From an uncultured Anaerolineae bacterium (GTDB lineage: Bacteria; Chloroflexota; Anaerolineae; Anaerolineales; Villigracilaceae), in the NCBI GenBank assembly GCA_903875215.1, contig CAIQVH010000008.1, positions 18,543-82,542 on the forward strand: 64,000 nucleotides of DNA, read 5' to 3'. The stretch's first letter is position 1. The number at the start of each line of letters is the position of its first letter. The notes under the pieces were generated by a model. The model had not been told where the DNA came from. It did not search any database and worked only from the letters and a program-made list of their open reading frames with translations. The position numbers were made by a program, and so were the translations under genes. Shown here in pieces: positions 7,409 to 15,339 of this stretch.

Positions 7409-8671
7409 ATGAGTGAAAATCAACCTTCCGTAACTGAATCTGGCCGCGTGCCTTCTTTTTATGAACGTCCAAATGTCGATTTGAGCGTTGTTCCAGTGGC
7501 GGGCGGCGTCTCGCTCGGTATCGAGCGGGTATCCAATTCACGGCTGGGGATTGCCGGAGCGTATGGCGCCTGGGGGAAGAATTTTGATAACCAGGCCCTG
7601 CCCGGCTTTGTGGAAATGCGCCTGCAGGCGCCGCTGGCCGAAGGGGATGTGATGAACCTGTCTGAATTGGGTTTTCATCACCGCCACCATATCCCCGATC
7701 TGACGGACGCCGAACACCTCGAGCTGGAGGTGGAAGTGGGCGCGCGCCTGCTGAGCGAGGCCGCCAAAGCAAATGGCTGGGCGCCTGCCGATGTGGATGG
7801 CGTGCTGATTGGCACGAGCGCCCCGGTTTCCGGCGATTATCTGGACCTGATCGCCCGCCGCGCCGGTTTACGCGATTCGGCTCTCCAGGTGACCGTGCAT
7901 AAGGCCTGTGATGGCTCGATGGGCGCGCTTAACCTGGCGCTCAACCCCGAATTGGCCCTGCCCGGACTGCTCAACGTGGCTGAAGAGCTTGCCGGCAAGA
8001 AGGTGCTGGTCGGCGGGATTGAAGGCCTGAGCCGCTTCACCAGCCATGCCCGCGACAAGAACGCGCTGCAATTATTCGGCAACGGCATGGGCGTTTTTGG
8101 CGTGGTGCCCGGTGAGACCATGAAATTACTGGCCGGAAAATCGCGCGAGAATTATGACGAGGAAGGCTTGCTGCAGGTGCATATGTATTATCCGCACTCC
8201 AAGGAGATTGTGCCGGGCAAATCGCTCCTGGAAGTCTCGCAGACCAGCCCCAACCATGTTTGCGTGGCGGGTTTGATGCACGAGCCGGTGGACGGCCTGC
8301 CGATCGTCATGGCGGGGCTGATGGGCATGGTCAAGCTCTTTGTGCGCACCGGCGTCGAAGTGGTGACGGATACTTACCGCGAATATCGCCAGGTAATGGA
8401 AAAATCCGGGCATGCTGAAAAAAATATCGACGTGGTGATCGCGCATCATGCCAATTACAAGATTAACCTGCTGAAGGGCAAGCAGCTGCTCAAGGAGGGC
8501 ATCCAGTTCCCGATGCCCTGGCTGTTAAGCGATTTTGGCAACGTCAGCGCGGCTTCCTGCGCCATTGCCTTCCTGCGCCAGCTGCGGGAAATTAACCCCG
8601 GTGACCATGTGTTGTTTGATGGGTTTGGCGCTGGGACGTATTATGATGTGATGGCCGTTTCGATGGGGTGA
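7409..8671 (+). CDS. 3-oxoacyl-ACP synthase III (FabH/KAS III) family protein
   Basis: A 420-residue thiolase-fold condensing enzyme, longer than the usual 310-330 residues of FabH because of an N-terminal extension of about 90 residues. Seen: the Cys-His-Asn triad, with Cys167 (VHKACDGSMG), the His of AHHANYKI and the Asn of DFGNVSAAS. The C-terminus DGFGAGTYYDVMAVSMG matches the glycine-rich family ending. Known: such enzymes condense an acyl-CoA with malonyl-ACP, or make related C-C bonds. The ATG at 7409 follows CAGGAGAAAAAGC. No other fatty-acid genes are adjacent and the gene stands alone before a bidirectional terminator. It may serve a specialised lipid or ketone product instead of initiating fatty acids. 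Confidence 0.85.
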   Translation: MSENQPSVTESGRVPSFYERPNVDLSVVPVAGGVSLGIERVSNSRLGIAGAYGAWGKNFDNQALPGFVEMRLQAPLAEGDVMNLSELGFHHRHHIPDLTDAEHLELEVEVGARLLSEAAKANGWAPADVDGVLIGTSAPVSGDYLDLIARRAGLRDSALQVTVHKACDGSMGALNLALNPELALPGLLNVAEELAGKKVLVGGIEGLSRFTSHARDKNALQLFGNGMGVFGVVPGETMKLLAGKSRENYDEEGLLQVHMYYPHSKEIVPGKSLLEVSQTSPNHVCVAGLMHEPVDGLPIVMAGLMGMVKLFVRTGVEVVTDTYREYRQVMEKSGHAEKNIDVVIAHHANYKINLLKGKQLLKEGIQFPMPWLLSDFGNVSAASCAIAFLRQLREINPGDHVLFDGFGAGTYYDVMAVSMG

Positions 8672-8688
8672 CGCGTCAGGCTGAAAGC

Positions 8689-8733
8689 AAAAAAAACGAA
8701 GCCGCCGGTCAGCAGGGCGGCTTCGTTTTTTTT
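8689..8733. terminator. Bidirectional intrinsic terminator
   Basis: AACGAAGCCGCC (8695-8706) pairs with 8716-8727. It is flanked by an A-run on the left and a T-run on the right, so it can stop both the FabH-like gene (+) and glmS (-), which converge here. Confidence 0.9.
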
Positions 8734-8754
8734 AGAGTCGGGGCAGGGCGGGGC

Positions 8755-10596
8755 TTACTCTACGGTCACGCTTTTCGCCAGGTTGCGCGGCTGGTCAACA
8801 TCCAGCCCGCGCAGGGTGGCGATGTGGTAAGCCAGCAATTGCAGCGGAATGACCGTGACCACCGGGCTGAGCAGCCAGGGTGCCTCGGGTACCCACAGCA
8901 CATGCTCCGACATACCCTCGACCAGCTCGTCGCCATCGGTGGCCAGGGTGATGACGCGCCCATTGCGCGCGCGCGCCTGTTGAATCTGGCTGATCATTTT
9001 CTCGTGCCAGGGGTCTTGGATGGCAATGCAAATCACCGGCATGTGCTCGTCGATCAGCGCGATCGGGCCGTGCTTCATCTCGCCGGCAGGATAGCCCTCC
9101 GCGTGGACGTAGGAAATCTCCTTCAGCTTGAGCGCGCCTTCGTAGGCGATCGGCATGTTGATGCCGCGCCCCAGGTACAGGCAGTCGCGGATGTCTTTCA
9201 ACGCCCGGGCCACCTTCACCACCTGCGGCTCACGCGCCAGCGTGCGCCCCACCAGGTGCGGAATCAGCCGCAGGTCGGCCACCAGCGCGCGGCGGGCTTG
9301 CTCATCGAGCGTGCCGCGCAGGTCTGCCAGTAAAATGGCCAGCATGTACAGGTCTACCAGCGGCGCGGTAAAGGCCTTGGTGGAGGCTACCCCGATCTCC
9401 GGGCCGGTTTGCATCGAGATGGCGCCATCGGCGATGCGCATGGCTTGTGAGCCGATGGCGTTGACGATGCTCCAGACCAGCGCGCCTTTTTTGCGGCCTT
9501 CTTCCATGGCGGCCAGCGTATCGGCGGTTTCACCCGATTGCGAGATGGCCAGCACGACCGTGTTTTCATCCACGATCGGGTCGCTGTAGCGGAATTCGGA
9601 GCCGATGACCACTTCGACGGGCAGGCGGGCAATCTTTTCAATCAGATATTTTCCGACCATCCCGGCGTAGGCGGCGGTGCCGCAGGCGGTGATGTAGATT
9701 TTTTGCAACCGGCAGGCGATTTCCGGGGTCAGGTTCAGTTCGGGCAGGCGGATTTTCCCGGCGGAAAAATCCACGCGCCCGGCCAGGGTATCTGTCAGCG
9801 CGCGCACCTGTTCGTGGATTTCTTTTTGCATGAAATGGCGGAATTCACCTTTTTCGGCAGCCACCGGGTCGAAGGCAATACTGTGAATTTCGGGTTTGAC
9901 CGGGCTGCCTTCCAGAGTCTGGATCTGGATTCCGTCTCGGGTGACGATGGCCATCTGGCGCGATTCGAGGAAGATCACGCGGCGGGTGTGTTCCAGGATG
10001 GCGGGGATGTCGGAGGCGAGGAAATTTTCTCCGTTTCCCAGGCCGATGACCACGCCCCCGGCATTTCCCAGCCGGGCGCAGATGATTTTATCCGGTTCGT
10101 CGGCGCTGATCAGCAGGATGACACTGGCGCCTTGCACCTGTTCAAAGGTGGCGTGCGCCGCGCTGGTGAAATCCAGCCCGCTGGCCTGGTGGCGCTCGAC
10201 GAGGTGGACGATGGTCTCGGTGTCGGTATCGGAGTTGAAGGGGATGCCCTCAGCGGCGAGTTCGTCTTTTAGTTCGAGGTAGTTTTCGACAATGCCGTTA
10301 TGAACGACGACCACGCGCCCGGTGGTGCCAAGGTGCGGGTGGGCATTGCGCGCGCTGGGCGCGCCGTGGGTGGCCCAACGGGTATGACCAATGCCCGGCG
10401 CTCCGCTGATGGGCTGCTGGCTGACAAGATCGGCCAGGTTGGAGAGTTTTCCGGCGTCGCGGCGCAGTTCGATGCCGCCATTTTGTACGACCGCTACGCC
10501 GGCCGAGTCGTAGCCGCGATATTCCAGGCGCTTCAGGCCATTGAGAATGATCGGCGTCGCATCGCGCGGGCCGACATAACCAACAATTCCACACAT
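8755..10596 (-). CDS. glmS: Glutamine-fructose-6-phosphate aminotransferase (isomerizing)
   Basis: A 613-residue enzyme that makes glucosamine-6-phosphate from fructose-6-phosphate and glutamine, the first step to UDP-GlcNAc for peptidoglycan. Seen: the N-terminal nucleophile Cys2 in MCGIVGYVG, a class II glutamine amidotransferase domain (1 to about 240), and two SIS sugar-isomerase domains (about 290-600, with SQSGETADTLAAM and STKAFTAPLVDL), ending in the family tail RNLAKSVTVE. Length is standard. A leader of some 300 nt precedes it and matches glmS ribozyme core elements (10691-10893), so regulation by glucosamine-6-phosphate-triggered self-cleavage is likely. An inverted repeat lies between that element and the start codon. 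Confidence 0.97.
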   Translation of the reverse strand: MCGIVGYVGPRDATPIILNGLKRLEYRGYDSAGVAVVQNGGIELRRDAGKLSNLADLVSQQPISGAPGIGHTRWATHGAPSARNAHPHLGTTGRVVVVHNGIVENYLELKDELAAEGIPFNSDTDTETIVHLVERHQASGLDFTSAAHATFEQVQGASVILLISADEPDKIICARLGNAGGVVIGLGNGENFLASDIPAILEHTRRVIFLESRQMAIVTRDGIQIQTLEGSPVKPEIHSIAFDPVAAEKGEFRHFMQKEIHEQVRALTDTLAGRVDFSAGKIRLPELNLTPEIACRLQKIYITACGTAAYAGMVGKYLIEKIARLPVEVVIGSEFRYSDPIVDENTVVLAISQSGETADTLAAMEEGRKKGALVWSIVNAIGSQAMRIADGAISMQTGPEIGVASTKAFTAPLVDLYMLAILLADLRGTLDEQARRALVADLRLIPHLVGRTLAREPQVVKVARALKDIRDCLYLGRGINMPIAYEGALKLKEISYVHAEGYPAGEMKHGPIALIDEHMPVICIAIQDPWHEKMISQIQQARARNGRVITLATDGDELVEGMSEHVLWVPEAPWLLSPVVTVIPLQLLAYHIATLRGLDVDQPRNLAKSVTVE

Positions 10597-10627
10597 AGGG
10601 GGTTTCTCCAGTTTTTTATTGTTGAAC

Positions 10628-10663
10628 GTTGCAGGTTGAAAGGTTCAACCTTTCACCTGCAAC
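10628..10663. repeat. Inverted repeat in the glmS leader
   Basis: GTTGCAGG (10628-10635) pairs with CCTGCAAC (10656-10663), and the interior TGAAAGGTT/AACCTTTCA extends the stem with a one-base bulge, so nearly all of the 36 bp can fold. It lies 32 bp upstream of the glmS start. The outer arm matches the hairpin at 3325-3356. Confidence 0.65.
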
Positions 10664-10690
10664 ACGGTGTGGCGCTGCCAATCTTTTTGC

Positions 10691-10893
10691 CTGCCCGGTT
10701 GCCCGCGCAGGGTTGTCGTTTGGCTTTGTACTGGAGGGAAAGAAGGACGGGCTGTGACGGCCCGGAGGGCTTCCGCTGAACTTTCGATTTTCCCGTTGGG
10801 CGTTTCCGCTGACCGGTTGGCTCCATCCTGCGATGGAGAACCCTCATCCTCGTCATCCTGCATTGGTTGAGTTCAATTTCAGGATCATGCGCT
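10691..10893 (-). ncRNA. glmS ribozyme/riboswitch-like leader
   Basis: Read on the minus strand, the leader has glmS ribozyme core elements in the right order. These are AGCGCATG (10893-10886, expected cleavage after the A at 10893), a stem ATCCTG/CAGGAT (10885-10880 with 10860-10855), GACGAGGATGAGGG (10854-10841), ATCGAAAGTTC-AGCGG-AAGCCCTCCGG (10788-10762), and a P3-like hairpin (10764-10748). GAGGG and CCCTC pair as in known ribozymes. Known: the RNA self-cleaves with glucosamine-6-phosphate as cofactor and lowers glmS expression. Odd: a 50-nt insertion between GGGTT and ATCGA, and A replacing C or G at one consensus position on each side of pseudoknot P2.1 (GCGCA for GCGCC, AGCGG for GGCGG). 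The 3' domain boundary (about 10691) is approximate. Confidence 0.72.
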
Positions 10894-11108
10894 GTCTTTC
10901 CCCAAAAACCGATTTTTTTCTGGCCACCTCCTTGCCTGTTTCTTTGAGTGTTTTGAGTTCATCAGGGTTTGTGCTCAGCCCTTTGTGAGCGGTGATTCGT
11001 GTTGTGGTTGATGAGCGAACTCCTGACCCGGGGGATTATACCCCTCCGGAAAAACCGGGAGCAGGAGGATGATCTCCTGCTCCCTTGGGTGATTGTGAGT
11101 GAGCGTCG
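10894..11108. other. glmS promoter region and tad operon end
   Basis: No protein gene seen. It holds the tad terminator (11045-11084) and, on the minus strand, a TATAAT at 11040-11035 that could be the -10 of the glmS transcript; no convincing -35 accompanies it. This would place about 135 nt of leader before the ribozyme-like element. Nothing else was recognised. Confidence 0.5.
11045..11084 (-). terminator. Terminator of the tad minor pilin operon
   Basis: GGGAGCAGGAG (11057-11067) pairs perfectly with 11074-11084 across 6 nt. On the minus strand the stem is followed by GGTTTTT, as in an intrinsic terminator. Its GCAGGAG core matches the palindrome at 3291-3312. Confidence 0.75.
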
Positions 11109-13004
11109 TCAGCCAATATCTGCCGAGGTGGGGGTGGGGGTTAAGGTTGGGGTGCGCGTGGCGGTGGGCGTGGGAGTGGCGTTGGGCTTGGTGGCCGTCG
11201 GCGAGGTGCTGGGCGTGGGGGTGCTGGTGATGGTGGGGGTCTTGGTGATGGTGGCGGTGATGGTGGTGGTGCTGGTGACGGTCGGAGAGGCCGTCGGCGT
11301 GGCGCTCGGCGCAGCGGCGGCGATTTTGAAGTTATCGGTTTTCTGGCCGCAGCTGGGTTTGGTGCTCTGCCACAGGGTGACTTTGAAGACACCCGGGAAA
11401 TAATTGGGGGGAATGTTGTACATGTTCAGGCCGAGCGGAACGATGACGCCGAAGGGCGGGCCGAGGAAATCACCGAAGTTCATGAAGAAGGTTCCGGAGT
11501 TGACGATGACTGAGGGGTTGCTGACGGTTTCGACCTTCCAGGAGTAATTGCCGGCCGGCAGGTTCTGGTTCTGGGCATCCTGGGCGCCTTTCAGGTAGGG
11601 CGAGTAGAAACAGCCGTAAGGGCAGTCGTATGACGAGATGTTTTGGGCTATGCCGTCCAGGTCTGAGGTGGTGATGGCGCCGCTCAGATTGCAGACTGGC
11701 GTCCAGGTGGGGGTGGGTGATTTGGTGGGGGTTCCGGTGATGGTGGGTGTGCGCGTGATGGTGGGTGTGCGCGTGATGGTGGGTGTGCGCGTGATGGTGC
11801 GGGTGAGGGTGATGGTGGGGGTGAGGGTCTTGGTGGGCGTCAGGGTGATGGTGGGGGTGCGGGTGACGGTGGGGGTCAGGGTGGCGAGGATTGAGAAGGT
11901 GCGCGAGGCAATGACCGAGATGCGCCCATCCAGGCCGGTGGCCTGGGCATAGATGGTGTAGGTGCCGGGGATGAGTGAGTAAAAGGAGGCGCCAGTGCCG
12001 GTTTCGAAGGTGTTGCAGGGCGCGTTACCGCCAAAGGCGCAGTATTCGGCGGCATTTTCCAGGCGGCCGGAGATGGCGCCGGGCCCGGTAAACCAGAAGT
12101 TGACACTCTGGATGCCGTTGCCGTTTTCGAATCCGTACGGGGGGTTGTAGGCGACGGCTTCAAAGTGTGTGCCGGTGTCGTCATTGATGATCGAACCATC
12201 AATCGCCGGGTTGGAGATTTCGATGACGATGGGCATGGGGGTCAGGGTGACGGTTGGGGTGGTGGTGGGTGTGACGGTATCGGTGACAGTGGGGGTATGG
12301 CTGGGGGTCAGGCTGGGGAGCAGGACATCCGGGGGGAGCGAGATGACGCGCGAAATGCGGAAGGATTCGACCACGGCCTGGCGTTCGGCGGTGATGTGAA
12401 ACATGGGGACGGTATAGTTGATGAAGGGCGTCAGGAAGGGGTGGTTGTAGTCAATCATGACGAAGACGTAGTTATTCTGGCCGCCAGCGTCTTCGGTGGC
12501 GGTGCCGTCCAGGCTGCAGGAGGCGTAGGCGGCGTTGTCCTGGCGGCCCTGGACGGGGGAGATTTTGAGGTAGTCTCCGACCCCGTCGTTATTGAGGTCG
12601 CGCCCGGAACAGACGGTCATTTTCAGGTAGCCGCGGTCGCTCTGTCCGGCGATGGCATCCAGCATCATGAGCAGGTGCCATTTGTCGCCTTCTTCGTGGA
12701 TGGAAATTAGCCGGGCGGCGTCAATTTCCTGGTCTTTCATCGGGCCTTCGCCGCATGGGCTGCCGTTGCCATCCAGGTCTGGGCAGTTGGCCGGGTTGTA
12801 CTGGTAGGTGGCGGCGTAACGCACCGTCTGGCGGGCCATGTTTTGAATGGTCAGCCAGGAGGCCATCATCAAGGAGAAGTCGATGATGCCGAAGATGATC
12901 ATCAGGAAGATGGGGAAAGTCAGGGCAAACTCGAGGGTTGCCTGTGAGCGGTGACGTTTGCCGGTCAGCCGGGAAAAGTGCGCAGGGGGGGTAAGTGGAG
13001 GCAT
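11109..13004 (-). CDS. TadE-like minor pilin with Thr/Pro-rich linkers and extra C-terminal domains
   Basis: A 631-residue secreted or pilus-associated protein. Seen: a TadE-type N-terminus (RSQATLEFALTFPIFLMIIFGIIDF) with one hydrophobic helix (about residues 25-48). A TadE-like domain runs to about 230, followed by three Thr/Pro-rich stretches (about 230-258, 375-435, and the last 60 residues) that separate two beta-rich segments. The middle stretch has an exact 18-nt tandem repeat. Known: TadE proteins are minor pilins matured by a TadV-type prepilin peptidase, and such a peptidase is encoded upstream. The Thr/Pro linkers resemble cell-surface spacers and could be glycosylated. Typical TadE proteins are about 150-200 residues, so this one is unusually long. 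It is last in the cluster 15227-11109. Confidence 0.75.
   Translation of the reverse strand: MPPLTPPAHFSRLTGKRHRSQATLEFALTFPIFLMIIFGIIDFSLMMASWLTIQNMARQTVRYAATYQYNPANCPDLDGNGSPCGEGPMKDQEIDAARLISIHEEGDKWHLLMMLDAIAGQSDRGYLKMTVCSGRDLNNDGVGDYLKISPVQGRQDNAAYASCSLDGTATEDAGGQNNYVFVMIDYNHPFLTPFINYTVPMFHITAERQAVVESFRISRVISLPPDVLLPSLTPSHTPTVTDTVTPTTTPTVTLTPMPIVIEISNPAIDGSIINDDTGTHFEAVAYNPPYGFENGNGIQSVNFWFTGPGAISGRLENAAEYCAFGGNAPCNTFETGTGASFYSLIPGTYTIYAQATGLDGRISVIASRTFSILATLTPTVTRTPTITLTPTKTLTPTITLTRTITRTPTITRTPTITRTPTITGTPTKSPTPTWTPVCNLSGAITTSDLDGIAQNISSYDCPYGCFYSPYLKGAQDAQNQNLPAGNYSWKVETVSNPSVIVNSGTFFMNFGDFLGPPFGVIVPLGLNMYNIPPNYFPGVFKVTLWQSTKPSCGQKTDNFKIAAAAPSATPTASPTVTSTTTITATITKTPTITSTPTPSTSPTATKPNATPTPTATRTPTLTPTPTSADIG
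11737..11790. repeat. 18-bp tandem repeat, three copies, in a Thr/Pro linker
   Basis: Three exact copies of an 18-bp unit (starting GTGATGGTG on the + strand) encode repeats of Thr-Pro-Thr-Ile-Thr-Arg on the minus strand. A degenerate fourth copy follows. Copy number can change by slippage without breaking the frame. Confidence 0.85.
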
Positions 13005-13021
13005 AGGAAATATCCTGATGG

Positions 13022-14626
13022 TTACTTGGTCAACTTGGTGGTTAATTTATTGTAAATATCCAGGAATACATTCTCGAGCTGGCTTACGTCGGTTCCGACG
13101 TGATAGAAGCTGCCTTCAAAGGTGTGCTGGTTGACGGCGTTGGCGGCGCCAAAAGCGATGTATTGCATCAGTTCCTGGCCGGGGGCGCAGGCCAGTGAGG
13201 TGCTGTCGCAGGGCCAGGAGGCCAGGCTGCCTTCGTCGGTGGTATCCAGTTTGGATCCCAGCCCGATGGTGAACAGATAGACCGAGTTGCCGGCGACGAT
13301 GTCGGCCATGTCGCGGGCGTAATCATCCGGATCGTAGTTGGAGGTGTCGGTGGATGTGTGGCGTGTGTAGGGGTCTTTGTCGCGGCACTGCGGGCGGCGC
13401 AGCCAGGTGTAGCTTGGGCAAATGGGGTCGGGTGCGTATCCGGCGTTGGCGTTGCCGTCGCCGATCAAGATCACGACCCAGACGGATTCTTTGCGTACCA
13501 ATGGGATATAGGGGAGGTAGGATGCCATGGAGCCATAATTGCCCGCCAGCGCGTTCCCGGCCAGGGCCAGACCGCCGCCGATATTGGAAGAAGTGCAGCG
13601 CGAGGGGTCATACGGCGGCTGGTTGGTATTGGGGCAGTCCTGAGACCAGTAGGTGATGCCGTCATTCAGGTAAATGGAGCATTGTTCGGCGGCGTCGTCG
13701 TTGGGGAAGGTGGATTTGTTGCTGGTGTCCCAGGGGCATTTGCCCGAGCCTTCGTAAACGGTCATGTTTTTAATGGCATCCGTGACGGCCTGCTGGGCGG
13801 CGTCGGTTTCATTGGCCGCTGTGGAAGTATTGTCGGTCACGTTGCCGGTCAGGGGGATGCCGGAGTAAACATAGGATCCGATGATTTCACCCATGTGGGG
13901 GGATCTGTCAAACACCACCACGCCCATGCGGTCGTACTGGAAATCGAGCCGGCTGACAAAGCTGATGGCTGAGTATTTGACTTCTTCAAAGGGATGGCAT
14001 TCTCCGGGCAGTCCGTCGGGCCCGGCAGTGAAGGGGCTGTCGTAGGAGGGGGTGGTGGAGCTGGTGCCGAGCGGGTCGCTTTCGTTGCAAATTTTGGGCG
14101 CGCGCACTTGGATGCCGGTGCCCTTGGGGTTGTTTTCGGTCATCGAGGTGGAGTGGTCAACCACCAGCACCACATCCAGGGAGGCCGCTTCTGAGACCGC
14201 TTTCGCTTCGATCGGTACGGAGGGGATGCCGACCACAGACAGGAAGTAGAGCGGCACATCCTGGTGCACGGTCACGCGCACCAGTTTGCGCTGGGGGGTG
14301 GTGCACAATTCTGCGTCGCCGGGCTGGGTGGCGCAGGTGTCGATGTCAATGGCGGTGGTGTTGCTGGTATCCACATCGTTCATTTGCAGCAGCTGCATGG
14401 CGGCGGCGCGCATGTCGTCAATCAGGTAATGGCGTTTGAATTCCCCGGTGGCGGCCAGGGCGGCGGCATCCACGGCGCGATTCAGGCGGGAGTAGGCAAC
14501 GAACATCAATCCCATGTCCAGCGCCAGGCCGACGACTGCCACCAGGCCGATAAATAACAATCCCATCAAGACCAGGATCTGGCCTTTTTGTTTTTTTTGA
14601 TACAGGTTGGGGGTGCGATTTTTCAT
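13022..14626 (-). CDS. TadG-like protein with von Willebrand factor A domain
   Basis: A 534-residue protein with a Tad-type N-terminal segment (KKQKGQILVLMGLLFIGLVAVVGLALDMGLMF, transmembrane at about residues 15-38). The TadG/TadE-like region YSRLNRAVDAAALAATGEFKR follows. From about residue 150 there is a von Willebrand A domain with the metal-site motif DHSTS (VVLVVDHSTSMTENN) and, later, VVILIGDGNANAG. Many cysteines occur in the domain, consistent with export. Known: TadG proteins anchor or organise Flp pili and some carry vWA domains that bind ligands. It lies between two TadE-like genes with 10-17 bp spacing. The rest of the Tad machinery (ATPase TadA, TadB/C, Flp pilin) is not in the window. 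Confidence 0.8.
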   Translation of the reverse strand: MKNRTPNLYQKKQKGQILVLMGLLFIGLVAVVGLALDMGLMFVAYSRLNRAVDAAALAATGEFKRHYLIDDMRAAAMQLLQMNDVDTSNTTAIDIDTCATQPGDAELCTTPQRKLVRVTVHQDVPLYFLSVVGIPSVPIEAKAVSEAASLDVVLVVDHSTSMTENNPKGTGIQVRAPKICNESDPLGTSSTTPSYDSPFTAGPDGLPGECHPFEEVKYSAISFVSRLDFQYDRMGVVVFDRSPHMGEIIGSYVYSGIPLTGNVTDNTSTAANETDAAQQAVTDAIKNMTVYEGSGKCPWDTSNKSTFPNDDAAEQCSIYLNDGITYWSQDCPNTNQPPYDPSRCTSSNIGGGLALAGNALAGNYGSMASYLPYIPLVRKESVWVVILIGDGNANAGYAPDPICPSYTWLRRPQCRDKDPYTRHTSTDTSNYDPDDYARDMADIVAGNSVYLFTIGLGSKLDTTDEGSLASWPCDSTSLACAPGQELMQYIAFGAANAVNQHTFEGSFYHVGTDVSQLENVFLDIYNKLTTKLTK

Positions 14627-14636
14627 AAGATTCGCT

Positions 14637-15227
14637 TCACGGTTTCGGGGTCAGGGTTGGTTCGGCTGCCGAAAGGGGCATGATCGAAAAGGCATGCACC
14701 GGGATGGGGTCGGGGATGACCATGGTAAAAAACGGCAGCTTGAGAATTTGGGGGTAACTGTAAAAGATTTCGATTAAGACCAACCCGGTGCTGGGTGCGC
14801 CGGCATCCAGCCGGTTGGCGATCATTTCGACAGTGAAGTCGCTGGTGTGATTGCCGTAGCGGCTGACGCCATCCGCGCCGAACAAGCGTACCGGGGTTTG
14901 TCCTTTGGCAACGCTGAAGACGGAGATGACAATATCGTCGTTGAAGGGTGGGTCGGGGTTGAGGACGAGCGGCTGGAGCGAGTTTTCAACGACGACTGGC
15001 ACGGTCGCAAAAAAAATGTCCGAGTCTGCGATCGGGTCGGCGACCGAGGCTTCGCGCGCCGCGGTGCGGGCGGCATCTACGACGGTGATGTACTGGTTGA
15101 GCAGGTTGCCAAACTCCACCATGCCGGAGAGCAGTAACAAAAGGATGGAAAGAACCACGGCCAGTTCGATGAAACTCTGGCCTTTCGGTTTGGGGATTCT
15201 CGTTCTTTTTCCAAAAAAAACCGTCAT
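14637..15227 (-). CDS. TadE-like minor pilin
   Basis: A 196-residue protein with the TadE signature: a basic N-terminus, then KGQSFIELAVVLSILLLLLSGMVEFGNLLNQYITVVDAARTAAREAS. Glu in the hydrophobic segment (FIELAV) is the conserved Glu of the pilin-like signal and the helix spans about residues 20-42. The remainder is a small beta-rich extracellular domain. The ATG at 15227 is preceded by GGAGCCATCC; a TTG at 15239 is also in frame but lacks a ribosome site. It is the first of three Tad-like genes and is preceded 113 bp upstream by the prepilin peptidase on the same strand. Likely processed by that peptidase and assembled with Flp pili encoded elsewhere. Confidence 0.82.
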   Translation of the reverse strand: MTVFFGKRTRIPKPKGQSFIELAVVLSILLLLLSGMVEFGNLLNQYITVVDAARTAAREASVADPIADSDIFFATVPVVVENSLQPLVLNPDPPFNDDIVISVFSVAKGQTPVRLFGADGVSRYGNHTSDFTVEMIANRLDAGAPSTGLVLIEIFYSYPQILKLPFFTMVIPDPIPVHAFSIMPLSAAEPTLTPKP

Positions 15228-15339
15228 GGATGGCTCCAAAATTGATGATTGCGGGCTGAAATCAAAAAAATGTAAGATACGACCATTTTCAGTTTACTGG
15301 ATTCCCCCGCTCAAACAATCCTACCTGGGTACTAAAACG

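Noticed and set aside
11700..11880. Short regular repeats that at first look like a CRISPR array
   Set aside because: The 18-bp units are contiguous without spacers and encode Thr-Pro repeats in frame in a TadE-like protein.
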